This document shows, one piece after another, positions 41,637-49,565 of a stretch of 53,899 nt of DNA (its first letter is position 1; the number at the start of each line of letters is the position of its first letter). Location: positions 1-53,899 of the forward strand of contig JAZRLR010000007.1 in the NCBI GenBank assembly GCA_045646965.1. The letters are read 5' to 3'. The notes beneath the pieces were generated by a model. It saw only the letters and a list, made by a program, of their open reading frames with translations, was not told where the DNA came from and did not search any database. The DNA is from HGM04593 sp045646965. Lineage in GTDB: Bacteria > Bacteroidota > Bacteroidia > Bacteroidales > Bacteroidaceae. The position numbers and the translations under genes were made by a program.

Positions 41637-42350
41637 ATGAGCAAAACAAAAAAATATATCCTTTGGGGTATCGGTATCTTTATTCTTCTTTCGTTAATTC
41701 CTAATTGCGGCGGTAGTGACGAAACCGAAGTGCAAGAAAAGAAAGAACTTATTTTGAAGGTCGATCAAAGAAAGATTAAAGGCGATTTGAAAGAGTGCTT
41801 CAAGGTAGTAGATAAAGATTACAGAGTGAAATTCGCTAAACAAAGCTACGAGAACGATGTGATAACAGTTGAACTCGAGCGTACATCGAATCCTCTCCCT
41901 CATAGCCGCGAAGACCTTGTTATTTTCCCCGAGGCTAAAAACTCTTCGGCAAATTATTGCGCAGGTTTTGGTATTGAGATTCTCGATGCCAATGGCGATG
42001 TTATCGACAAGAAGAACCCGCAGGCGACACCTTGTTCTTGGGACGAAATGACTGCTGCATTGCAGTTGCTCCCCGACGAGACAACTACAATCCAATTCCA
42101 TTTCGATAATTTGTCCGAAGCTGTTAGTTTTCGTGTAACATCACTTGTTACAAAGAACGAGGAGCGTAAAATGGGTGCAAAAACCAGTACAAAATCAAGT
42201 GTAAATTCTTTGATAGATGCTGCCGAAGAGGCTATCGAAAACAATAACTACGATGCTGATTTGGAAGATGCTGAAAAAGCTTTAGAAACAGCAGGCAAGG
42301 CTATGGAGGCTACCGGTAAGATGCTCGATGCTCTTAACTCGATGTGGTAA
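41637..42350 (+). CDS. Membrane-anchored extracytoplasmic protein of unknown function, 237 aa
   Basis: Residues 7-22 form one membrane anchor or uncleaved signal (YILWGIGIFILLSLIP); the Cys after it is not in a good lipobox. Residues about 36-170 look like a beta-sandwich: GDLKECFKVVDKDYRVKFAK, VITVELERTSNPLP and TTTIQFHFDNLSEAVSFRVT. The last 60 residues are Ala/Glu-rich helices (ALETAGKAMEATGKMLDAL). It is cotranscribed with the small membrane protein and followed by a strong palindromic terminator. Function unknown. Confidence 0.7.
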   Translation: MSKTKKYILWGIGIFILLSLIPNCGGSDETEVQEKKELILKVDQRKIKGDLKECFKVVDKDYRVKFAKQSYENDVITVELERTSNPLPHSREDLVIFPEAKNSSANYCAGFGIEILDANGDVIDKKNPQATPCSWDEMTAALQLLPDETTTIQFHFDNLSEAVSFRVTSLVTKNEERKMGAKTSTKSSVNSLIDAAEEAIENNNYDADLEDAEKALETAGKAMEATGKMLDALNSMW

Positions 42351-42743
42351 TTCGTCTAAAATAAATCTTTAAGTAACTCTTATAACAACCCCCGGCCGGG
42401 GGTTGTTTGTCTTATATATAACACTATCGTGGAAATTCGGAGACTGTAATTTAAACTGTGTCAGCAAAGAAAAATATTATTATCTCTGGAAAAATCTAAC
42501 GAATGAGGGAAAATAATGATGGCGGCACTGGTGCTCAATGACTTATGAGGACTTTGGATGAAAGCCTCACCGATGCAAAAGTGCAAGGAAATGAAAGGTA
42601 ATGCGTGCAGACGGTTTTCAAATCATTACCCGTTAACGAGGTAAGGTTATAGGTTGTTGGAGTTTATTTCTACTCTCTGCTACATTCTGCATAACAATGT
42701 ACAACTCACTGATAACTAATTTTGTAACCAAAAGAATTGGATT
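42351..42743. other. 393-bp gap before the integrase gene
   Basis: Apart from the hairpin at 42384 I see no gene, no tRNA and no clear promoter. As it lies directly before an integrase it may hold the left attachment site or recombinase-binding sites of the former element, but no direct repeat with the other side was found by eye. Confidence 0.4.
42384..42407. terminator. Perfect 24-nt palindrome, terminator of the membrane operon
   Basis: AACAACCCCCGG (42384-42395) is followed immediately by its reverse complement (42396-42407) and then TTGT...TTATATA. In RNA it forms a very stable hairpin. Confidence 0.7.
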
Positions 42744-43967
42744 ATGCGAAGTACATTTAAGGTGCTGTTCTACGTGAACGGAAGTAAGGAGAAAAACGGT
42801 ATTGTCCCGATTATGGGACGAGTTACAATCAATGGTTCAGTGGCTCAATTCAGTTGCAAACTAACCATCGCGAAAACAATGTGGGATGCCAAAGGTAATC
42901 GGGCAAAAGGCAAGAGCAAAGAATCGAGAGACATCAATTTGGCTTTGGATAACATCAAGGCTCAAATCATCAAGCACTACCAACGCATTTCGGATAGAGA
43001 AGCGTTCGTAACTGCCGAAATGGTACGCAATGCCTATCAGGGAATTGGAACAGAGTATGAAACATTGCTCGGTGCATTTGACAAGGATAACGAGAGTTTC
43101 AAGAAGCGCATCGGCATAGACCGTGCAGCAAGTTCCTACAAGGTGCGTGTAAGGTCAAGAAATCATTTGGCAGGATTCATCAAGAAGTGCTACAAGCGTA
43201 GTGATATTTCTATGCTTGAACTTACTCCCGACTTCATCAAGGAGTATGAAATTTATCTCTCTACCGATGCAGGTTTGCATAATGGCAGTGTATGCTCGCA
43301 TTGTATGTGGCTGAAAACAATCGTGGCTAAAGCACATTATAATGGACTGACACCGAGAAATCCATTTGCTCAGTATCGGGTAAATCAGAATATCAAGGAA
43401 AGACAATACTTGACCGAAGATGAAATCAAGGCTGTAATGACACACGAGTTTGCGGATAAGAAGTTGGCTTATATCCGTGACCTATTCGTGTTTGCAAGTT
43501 TCACTGCCTTGTCATTCGTGGATATTAAGGAACTGACTACCGATGATATTGTAGAGATAAACGGAGATAAATGGATTCTATCCAAGCGACACAAGACAAA
43601 GGTCAATTTCCAAGTGAAGTTGTTGGATATTCCATTACAGATAATCAAGCGTTACGAGAGGTTTCAAGAGAATAAGTTGGTATTCCCGAATCTCAACTAT
43701 TGGAATATCTGTAAACCACTGAAAAAGATGATAAAAGAGTGCGGTATTACGAAGAATATTTCATTCCATTCAAGTCGCCACGGATTCGCGACATTGGCTC
43801 TCAGTAAGGGTGTTCCAATTGAGAGCGTAAGCCGAGTATTGGGGCATACGAACATTACCACGACACAAAAGTATGCAAAGATTACCACCGAGAAAATCGA
43901 CAAGGATTTGACAATGTTCGGCAACAGACTTAATCAATCGTTTAGTGAAATCTCAATTGCAATGTAA
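42744..43967 (+). CDS. Tyrosine recombinase/integrase of a Bacteroidales mobile element, 407 aa
   Basis: N-terminal arm-binding region (STFKVLFYVNGSKEKNGIVP), core-binding SAM-like domain at about 110-215, and catalytic domain at about 220-400. The second-half catalytic box is HSSRHGFATLALSKGVPIES, then RVLGHTNITTTQKYAKI with the nucleophile Tyr. FVFASFTALSFVDIKELTTD is the place of the first catalytic Arg; Arg is replaced or shifted (TALSFVD), as in several CTnDOT-like integrases. The start is MRSTFKVLFY. A truncated partner gene follows at 2 bp, so the element is probably degenerate, though this gene looks intact. Confidence 0.92.
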   Translation: MRSTFKVLFYVNGSKEKNGIVPIMGRVTINGSVAQFSCKLTIAKTMWDAKGNRAKGKSKESRDINLALDNIKAQIIKHYQRISDREAFVTAEMVRNAYQGIGTEYETLLGAFDKDNESFKKRIGIDRAASSYKVRVRSRNHLAGFIKKCYKRSDISMLELTPDFIKEYEIYLSTDAGLHNGSVCSHCMWLKTIVAKAHYNGLTPRNPFAQYRVNQNIKERQYLTEDEIKAVMTHEFADKKLAYIRDLFVFASFTALSFVDIKELTTDDIVEINGDKWILSKRHKTKVNFQVKLLDIPLQIIKRYERFQENKLVFPNLNYWNICKPLKKMIKECGITKNISFHSSRHGFATLALSKGVPIESVSRVLGHTNITTTQKYAKITTEKIDKDLTMFGNRLNQSFSEISIAM

Positions 43968-43969
43968 CT

Positions 43970-44092
43970 ATGGAACTAACAATCAGCGAAAGTGGCAGAG
44001 TGAATATCCCAAGCGGTAATGTTTGGATGTCCGAAATGGAATTGGTGGAGTTGTTCGGGGCGATAGCCCCGACACTCCGAGCTGATTCATAA
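43970..44092 (+). pseudogene. Truncated 40-aa remnant of the integrase partner gene
   Basis: Reads MELTISESGRVNIPSGNVWM followed by SEMELVELFGAIAPTLRADS and a stop. From memory this is the N-terminus of a small protein that usually follows integrases in Bacteroides conjugative elements (MELTIS...W(M)SEWELVELFGV.APT.RA...) and runs on for roughly another 100 residues. The match stops at LRA, after which the sequence is unrelated AT-rich DNA, so a deletion end point lies near 44083. Confidence 0.65.
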
Positions 44093-44271
44093 GTCAAGTT
44101 GTATAATATTCTCAGCGTATTCCAACTAATTATTATATCTAAATCGTTAATCTATCCAATTTAGATATTTGTGATATATCTTGTTATTACGATATGACGT
44201 TTTATCAAAGAAATCTTTATCTATGCACTTATACTTTAGTGCATATTCTAGGATATAATAATATGATGTTT

Positions 44272-44679
44272 CTAAACCTTTAAACTTAGAGTAATGATAT
44301 AATAATCATGAACGTGTCTGTTCTTTACAATAGAATCCACTTGATATTTAAACAATAAAAATGTCTCTCTATCAAAAACGCCCATAAAATTTAGATAGCA
44401 GATATAATCAAAATATGTAAATGTGTAATCTATTTTTTGTTCTATTTCACTGCCATGGAATTTTTGGTCATACCACCTCTCATTATAGTCAAATAGAGTA
44501 AAAGTTTCTAATATCATTTCTTTATTATTAATATCGATTAAACTCTTTATATAGTCAGCTCGTTTAATACGCATACTCTTACTCCATTTATATAGAGCAA
44601 AAAATCCACCAATGAGTATTGTTATTAAAGTTATTATTTCAAGTATGTCAGAAATATTAAGTGTATTATTAAATTGCAT
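44272..44679 (-). CDS. Unknown protein with an N-terminal membrane span, 135 aa
   Basis: MQFNNTLNISDILEIITLIT leads into one hydrophobic segment ending GGFFALYKW (about 11-31), then SKSMRIKRADYIKSLIDINN and a helical, Tyr/Phe-rich cytoplasmic part (YTFTYFDYICYLNFMGVFDR). The layout resembles DUF4760-type proteins, small membrane proteins with a cytoplasmic helical domain, but the assignment is uncertain. ATG at 44679 is preferred over the TTG at 44685. Codon use is AT-rich like the rest of the region. Confidence 0.6.
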   Translation of the reverse strand: MQFNNTLNISDILEIITLITILIGGFFALYKWSKSMRIKRADYIKSLIDINNKEMILETFTLFDYNERWYDQKFHGSEIEQKIDYTFTYFDYICYLNFMGVFDRETFLLFKYQVDSIVKNRHVHDYYIITLSLKV

Positions 44680-44769
44680 AATCAAAAAGTATTAATGATA
44701 ATAATTTTATAAGTCTAAATAATCGGTTGGTTTATATTCCCGTTATATCCTCTATATCTATTTATTCTT

Positions 44770-45825
44770 CTATTCTTCGGGAGCGTTGTTTTCTTGGTGC
44801 AATCTAAATATCATTTTTTGACGCTCTATCTCAGTTGTCAACTCTTCTTTCGTTGGCAAGAATGTTAGGTACTTTGCTTGGAATAATCGGTCATTGTCTT
44901 TGAGCATAGAGTATCGTGCCATATCTTCACTTGTACGAGAACAGAGTATAAGCCCAATTGTCGGATTATCTCCCTCTGTTCGCTTTAGTTCATCGTACAT
45001 TCGGATATACATATCCATTTGCCCTACATCTTGATGGCTGATTTGCTCTGTTTTCAAATCGACAAGCATAAAGCATTTGAGAATGTAGTTATAGAACACG
45101 AGGTCGATGTAAAAGTCGCCCATATCGGTTCGGATATGTTGCTGACGGGCAACAAATGCATAACCCTTTCCCAACTCCATAATGAATTTTTGAAGGTGGG
45201 TGATTATCGCACTCTCCAATTCTGTTTCCGAGAACTTGCTATTATGAGCCAAGCCTAAAAACTCTGCAACTACGGGATTCTTGATAAACTCCAACTTGTC
45301 GCCCTGCATAGGTGCTGTAATCTGTTTCATCTCATCTATTACAACATCCTTTGCTTGCGACTGCAACAGACGATAGTAGTATTGCGATGATATATTACGG
45401 TGAAGAGTGCGAACACTCCACATTTCTTTGGCTGCTTCTTGCATATACCAGTGGCGAGCCGTCTCATCACTAACCGTAAGCAATTCACGATAATGAGTCC
45501 AAGTAAGATTTGGCACTCGCGAGTGCCAAATCTCTATATCCTTGAAATAGAGGTAGAATTGACGATAATCCTGCAAGCGACGGGCAGAATACGAGTTGCC
45601 ATATATCGGCATTAACTCGGTTGCAAGATTCTTCAGCAGAGCCTTGCCATATTCAGCTCTTGAAGCACCGCCTTGTTCTTCCTCCACAATACGACGACCT
45701 ACCAACCAATTCGATTGAATCATCAATGTGTTGATAGAAGCGTACGCCTGTTTTCTCGCTTGCTCGATAATCTGCTTAATATCGGCAATAATATCTGTGC
45801 TATTATGAATCTGCATCTGTTTCAT
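44770..45825 (-). CDS. YhcG/DUF1016 family PD-(D/E)XK nuclease, 351 aa
   Basis: N-terminal DUF1016_N: NTLMIQSNWLVGRRIVEEEQ, SARRLQDYRQFYLYF and LTWTHYRELLTVSDETARHW. The C-terminal nuclease domain has Glu204 (TELESAIITHLQKFIMELG), Asp241 (GDFYIDLVFYN) and the pair Asp256/Lys258 (CFMLVDLKTEQ). Family members are thought to act on DNA or RNA and are common in restriction and mobile islands. A perfect 28-nt palindrome (45506-45533) lies within the gene and encodes the odd residues IWHSRVPNL just before the conserved THYRELL block. Its promoter box (45830-45837) touches the start codon, so the mRNA may be leaderless or the start may be the Met at codon 4. Confidence 0.92.
   Translation of the reverse strand: MKQMQIHNSTDIIADIKQIIEQARKQAYASINTLMIQSNWLVGRRIVEEEQGGASRAEYGKALLKNLATELMPIYGNSYSARRLQDYRQFYLYFKDIEIWHSRVPNLTWTHYRELLTVSDETARHWYMQEAAKEMWSVRTLHRNISSQYYYRLLQSQAKDVVIDEMKQITAPMQGDKLEFIKNPVVAEFLGLAHNSKFSETELESAIITHLQKFIMELGKGYAFVARQQHIRTDMGDFYIDLVFYNYILKCFMLVDLKTEQISHQDVGQMDMYIRMYDELKRTEGDNPTIGLILCSRTSEDMARYSMLKDNDRLFQAKYLTFLPTKEELTTEIERQKMIFRLHQENNAPEE
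45506..45533. repeat. Perfect 28-nt palindrome inside the DUF1016 gene
   Basis: AGATTTGGCACTCG (45506-45519) is followed immediately by its reverse complement (45520-45533). In mRNA it would form a hairpin of up to about 12 bp with a tiny loop. Confidence 0.95.
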
Positions 45826-45829
45826 AGTG

Positions 45830-45837
45830 CAAAGATA
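45830..45837 (-). promoter_or_regulatory. Promoter -7 box of the DUF1016 gene
   Basis: Minus-strand TATCTTTG followed by C, a full match. If transcription starts about 4 bp later, the transcript begins at or next to the ATG at 45825. Confidence 0.6.
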
Positions 45838-45933
45838 TATGCTTTTATCGAAATGATACGCTTACAATTGTGAAAAACATCTCTTTATGAGACTTTAAAT
45901 ATCAAATCCTATGTCTTATGTTCAGTTTCTTAC

Positions 45934-47382
45934 TTACAATATTGTAAATGATTTAGATTTTAAGCATTTGTCCTCATACCATATTTCAATGCGATACTTG
46001 CCTTTACGCCAAGAACCACTACTATCGCTTCCCCACCCAAATAATGCACTTGTGTTAGTGCCTTGATAAATGTATTCTTGTGTAGAATGTGAAAAGCCCG
46101 ATGGAGAAGTTGAACAAGTCTTAAGATCTCCATCTGAGTCATATATCCTATAATACAACTTCTTTGTTCCAGATACCATTCCATCATAATTGATTCGAAA
46201 CCAGATCCATCTGGACTTGTTACTATAAATAGGTTTCCCATAATCTGAAAGAACTTTCCCCCTGTCTTTTGTGTAATTGGCAAGCTCTATATTGTTTATA
46301 ATCAAAGGAAAATTTTCTCCTACTTTGTTTTGATAATTCGATAACTTTCGTTTTGCATCCTCGAGGTTGCTTTTTGTAGTTGACAATTGGTTACTTGTTG
46401 ACGAAAGTTTACTATTAACAGAAGACAAATTCGTTCTTAAATCATTTATAAGATTTTCTTGAGAAATAATCGCATTGTTAAGCGAATCTATTGAACGATT
46501 ATTTTGAGAAACCTCCTTTTTAAGATCTCCAATTACATAGTTTTGCTCAGCAATTTCAACAGCCATTGTATCAATCTTCCCATTTGCCAGAAGCAAATCT
46601 TGGTTTAACTCCTTTATCTCTTCATTTCGCTGTGATAAATCACCAGTTAATGTTTGAATATTACTATTGAAAGAATAGAGTGCAACTAGACAAGCAACAA
46701 CCGCTAAAATCAGAAAAACCACCATTCTATATTGTTTCTTTTGGCGATTAATCTTGGCTAATTCTGCCTCTAACTGAGATATTTTCTCGCTTGACTTTTT
46801 CAATGTATTAGCATAGCCTAACACATAGGGGTTATCGCGTGAAATAACAACATTGTCATATGTGTTTAATAAATCAATAAGTTGTGTGTGCTTATCATCG
46901 TATGCTAAAACCACCACCTTCTTTCTTTCTGATGTGTAGTTTTGCGAGGGCAAATTTATGTATTTAGCTAACTTGTCATTAAAATGATCGCTAATATAAT
47001 TACTATAATAATTAACCAGTTCTATCTTATCTGAAATAAAATCTATACTGGGAGATATAATACCAGATGAGTCGTAATGTATAATTTCGCCCTTAGTTAA
47101 TACATCTTGCACTATGTTATCAAAAAACTCAAATAGATATTCAAAGTTAGTTGGCACAACATTATTATATTCACAACATATTCCAAAATATTTAGAATCT
47201 GAATACCTATATTGGTAAGTCATATAAGCCAATTTACCATTCATAGAAATGGCAAACTGGCTTAAATTCTTCTTTCTATCAGTTTTTGCAAGAATGTTTG
47301 AAATAATGTCTTTTGAATAGTTGCTAGGGTATTGAGAATATCCCTTTTGTGTACCTATAAAAAAGTATATATTACAATTCAT
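45934..47382 (-). CDS. Single-span sensor-like protein B of the GTPase operon, 482 aa
   Basis: Residues 1-190 form a cytoplasmic module; KYFGICCEYNNVVPTNFEYL with FEFFDNIVQDVLTKGEII (about 65-100) aligns by eye with SYFGMTICFEGVYCSDFVEL and its sequel in the 540-aa protein of the same operon. One span at about 219-237 (MVVFLILAVVACLVALYSF), then a heptad coiled coil at about 240-352 (NQLSTTKSNLEDAKRKL) and a beta-rich domain at 360-482 (RWIWFRINYDG, SGSWRKGKYRIEIWYEDKCL). I recall the last motif from extracytoplasmic domains of other Bacteroidetes proteins. The start overlaps the protease stop (TAATG). It is the last gene of the operon. Function unknown; a transmembrane receptor layout is likely. 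Confidence 0.75.
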   Translation of the reverse strand: MNCNIYFFIGTQKGYSQYPSNYSKDIISNILAKTDRKKNLSQFAISMNGKLAYMTYQYRYSDSKYFGICCEYNNVVPTNFEYLFEFFDNIVQDVLTKGEIIHYDSSGIISPSIDFISDKIELVNYYSNYISDHFNDKLAKYINLPSQNYTSERKKVVVLAYDDKHTQLIDLLNTYDNVVISRDNPYVLGYANTLKKSSEKISQLEAELAKINRQKKQYRMVVFLILAVVACLVALYSFNSNIQTLTGDLSQRNEEIKELNQDLLLANGKIDTMAVEIAEQNYVIGDLKKEVSQNNRSIDSLNNAIISQENLINDLRTNLSSVNSKLSSTSNQLSTTKSNLEDAKRKLSNYQNKVGENFPLIINNIELANYTKDRGKVLSDYGKPIYSNKSRWIWFRINYDGMVSGTKKLYYRIYDSDGDLKTCSTSPSGFSHSTQEYIYQGTNTSALFGWGSDSSGSWRKGKYRIEIWYEDKCLKSKSFTIL

Positions 47383-47924
47383 TACAAGTGAAATATTATT
47401 TGCTTATTGGCATTATCAATTGAGAAAGATGATATTCTATCAAACACACCATTTCCAAGTAACATTGGTGCGGATATGTTGTTTGATACTGTAACATCTA
47501 CATCTGAACAAACTATCTTACCCCCAATAATCATTTCGTTAATATTAAATACCATATTCTCAACGATGCTTCCATCTGCAATTGACGATAAAGCATTCCC
47601 TCGATAATCCTCTTCTGTTAGAAGTCCAGATTGAGCCAAGTATTGTGCTTCTTTAATTGAAATTAAAACACCAGAGCAACCTGTATCAACTATCATATCG
47701 AATGTTGGTCCGCCATTAATCTTAACAGCAATATATTTGACACCATTTTTCTCTATATATGGGATAGATATAGTTTCATCTTCATAAGTTGATGTCTGTT
47801 CATAAGTGAAATTATCCGTCCAAATATTGGGATCAAATTTTTCCTTATTACTTTTCTTATTGCCACCACAAGAGCATAAAAGGATTGCTATCAAACAAAT
47901 ATATTTAGCCTTAAACCTCATCAT
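47382..47924 (-). CDS. Retropepsin-like aspartic protease, predicted lipoprotein, 180 aa
   Basis: MMRFKAKYICLIAILLCSC is a lipoprotein signal with Cys19 as the lipidated residue. VKINGGPTFDMIVDTGCSGV carries the catalytic DTG (80-82) in the hydrophobic-hydrophobic-Asp-Thr-Gly context of single-domain, dimeric retropepsin-like proteases, and MLLGNGVFDRISSFSID at 154-170 matches the second psi-loop strand (usually hydrophobic-G). It would act outside the inner membrane, presumably as a dimer. It lies between the two receptor-like genes, 16 bp after one and overlapping the start of the other, so their outer domains are natural candidate substrates (inference). The Met at 47924 is chosen because earlier ones overlap the upstream gene. 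Confidence 0.85.
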   Translation of the reverse strand: MMRFKAKYICLIAILLCSCGGNKKSNKEKFDPNIWTDNFTYEQTSTYEDETISIPYIEKNGVKYIAVKINGGPTFDMIVDTGCSGVLISIKEAQYLAQSGLLTEEDYRGNALSSIADGSIVENMVFNINEMIIGGKIVCSDVDVTVSNNISAPMLLGNGVFDRISSFSIDNANKQIIFHL

Positions 47925-47940
47925 ATCTATAACATAATTA

Positions 47941-49563
47941 TTAAGGAGCGACAACAGTTATATTTCGCGATTTCTCTTTATTATTATATCTATAAATTAT
48001 AGTAAAAGAACTCCACTCTGGATGTACATACAAAGAAGCCGTTATGCCATTGTCATTAGATTCTAATTGCTGTTCTGAACCATTTGGCAATTTCACAATA
48101 AAGGCTCCACCACCAGTGGTTAGCGTTTGGCGATTATCAACATTCCCTTTTTTTGCTGTTAATTTATATGTTGCACCTCTAGTTACAGTGCTTCCTCCAT
48201 TTTTAATGTCAATAAATGATATTTCATCCCCATCATAATTGAATCCATTATCTCCATATAGATCGCTACCAAAGTTGTCATTGGCGTTTATATTATCTAC
48301 CTTTTTATTGATGTCATCCAATGTTCTGTTTATTGGTTTCAGAGATTCATTTATCATTCTTTGCACATCAGTGGTTGTTACAGTGTCATATGAAGATCCA
48401 CCCATATTAGAACTTTTAGTTGGCAACATAATTCCTGCGATCGCGATAGTCGCAACTATCACAAGACCACCTAACAACAGATGATGAGATGTTAATTTGA
48501 ATGCTCTTTTCTTATTTAGTTGATTGTCTATATGCTCGATATTTTCTTCTGCTTTTTTTAATCTCGGACTTATAGAGTCTATCAACTGATCTGTCTGAGC
48601 TCGTTTATGAGCTATAGTTTTTAATGCTGAAAGACATTTTTGCAGAGTCTCATCATCACGATTATTCTGAGCCAGTCTTAGTTCCTCTTTTAATACTTCT
48701 ATTTGATGACGAGTCTCCTTTAACGCATTTCCCAATTTTATCCTTTCTGATTCTAAAGTTGCTATAGTCCCTTTATGCTCAGTAATAACTACATTTTGGT
48801 GCTTTATTGTGACACCTTTGGTTTCAATATCTTTTTCCTGATCTGATATTCTAGTTCTCAAACCTTCGTTTTCACTCTGTAGATTTCCATTATCGGATTC
48901 AAGTGCCTTTATCTTATTATCTTTTGTACGGTTGTCACCTTGTAGAATCTCTACTTTCTTATACGACACTGGATAAAAAGGCGATATACTAGCCATGGAA
49001 TCTCTAAGCAATATGTTTACGAATGTTTTATTGCCAACATCGTCAATCGACCATTTCTCTATCCAACTATCCTCTCTATGCTTGGGCGTGAAATTTTCAG
49101 GAAAAGCAACCATGTTATGCTCAAATAGAGGTATATTCTTACGAATCACACCATCTACTCTTTTTAACGCAGCTATATTATTAGTCGAATCAAAATCCGA
49201 CAATACGTATTTATATCGTTCTCCTGACTTAATCAACACAGTGTTTAAGGCTACTTTCTTGAAACATGCGTCAAGTAGCTTATATAGTTCAACAAAATCA
49301 GAACAATATACACCTTCAAAACAAATAGTCATACCAAAGTAAGAACCAGGTCTTGACTCGGAATCATCCACATTGCTTAGAAGCAAGTAATGATAATATG
49401 AGCACACAGTATTCCCAGAATAGCGAATATCTACTATCATCTGTGTCGGCACATTAGATGCCGACACAGAATTGTAAAATGATTTAAGATATTCACTATC
49501 ACTAATATCACCCCACGATTGACTACCATAAGGAACACCATGAATAGAAAATGTGTATTTCAT
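47941..49563 (-). CDS. Single-span sensor-like protein A of the GTPase operon, 540 aa
   Basis: Residues 1-195: MKYTFSIHGVPYGSQSWGDI, YYHYLLLSNVDDSESRPGSY, then FGMTICFEGVYCSDFVELYK, a cytoplasmic module that reminds me of the GAP1-N-type N-terminal domains of GTPase-associated conflict systems; not verified. Residues 205-350 are a long coiled coil (NNRTKDNKIKALES-like heptads). One span at about 361-380 (LLLGGLVIVATIAIAGIML). The outer part has DVQRMINESLKPINRTLDDI, an Asn/Asp-rich linker and an Ig-like beta domain (450-540; ATYKLTAKKGNVDNRQTLTT). It starts 2 bp after the GTPase stop. The coiled coil is inside here but outside in protein B. Confidence 0.75.
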   Translation of the reverse strand: MKYTFSIHGVPYGSQSWGDISDSEYLKSFYNSVSASNVPTQMIVDIRYSGNTVCSYYHYLLLSNVDDSESRPGSYFGMTICFEGVYCSDFVELYKLLDACFKKVALNTVLIKSGERYKYVLSDFDSTNNIAALKRVDGVIRKNIPLFEHNMVAFPENFTPKHREDSWIEKWSIDDVGNKTFVNILLRDSMASISPFYPVSYKKVEILQGDNRTKDNKIKALESDNGNLQSENEGLRTRISDQEKDIETKGVTIKHQNVVITEHKGTIATLESERIKLGNALKETRHQIEVLKEELRLAQNNRDDETLQKCLSALKTIAHKRAQTDQLIDSISPRLKKAEENIEHIDNQLNKKRAFKLTSHHLLLGGLVIVATIAIAGIMLPTKSSNMGGSSYDTVTTTDVQRMINESLKPINRTLDDINKKVDNINANDNFGSDLYGDNGFNYDGDEISFIDIKNGGSTVTRGATYKLTAKKGNVDNRQTLTTGGGAFIVKLPNGSEQQLESNDNGITASLYVHPEWSSFTIIYRYNNKEKSRNITVVAP

Positions 49564-49565
49564 AA

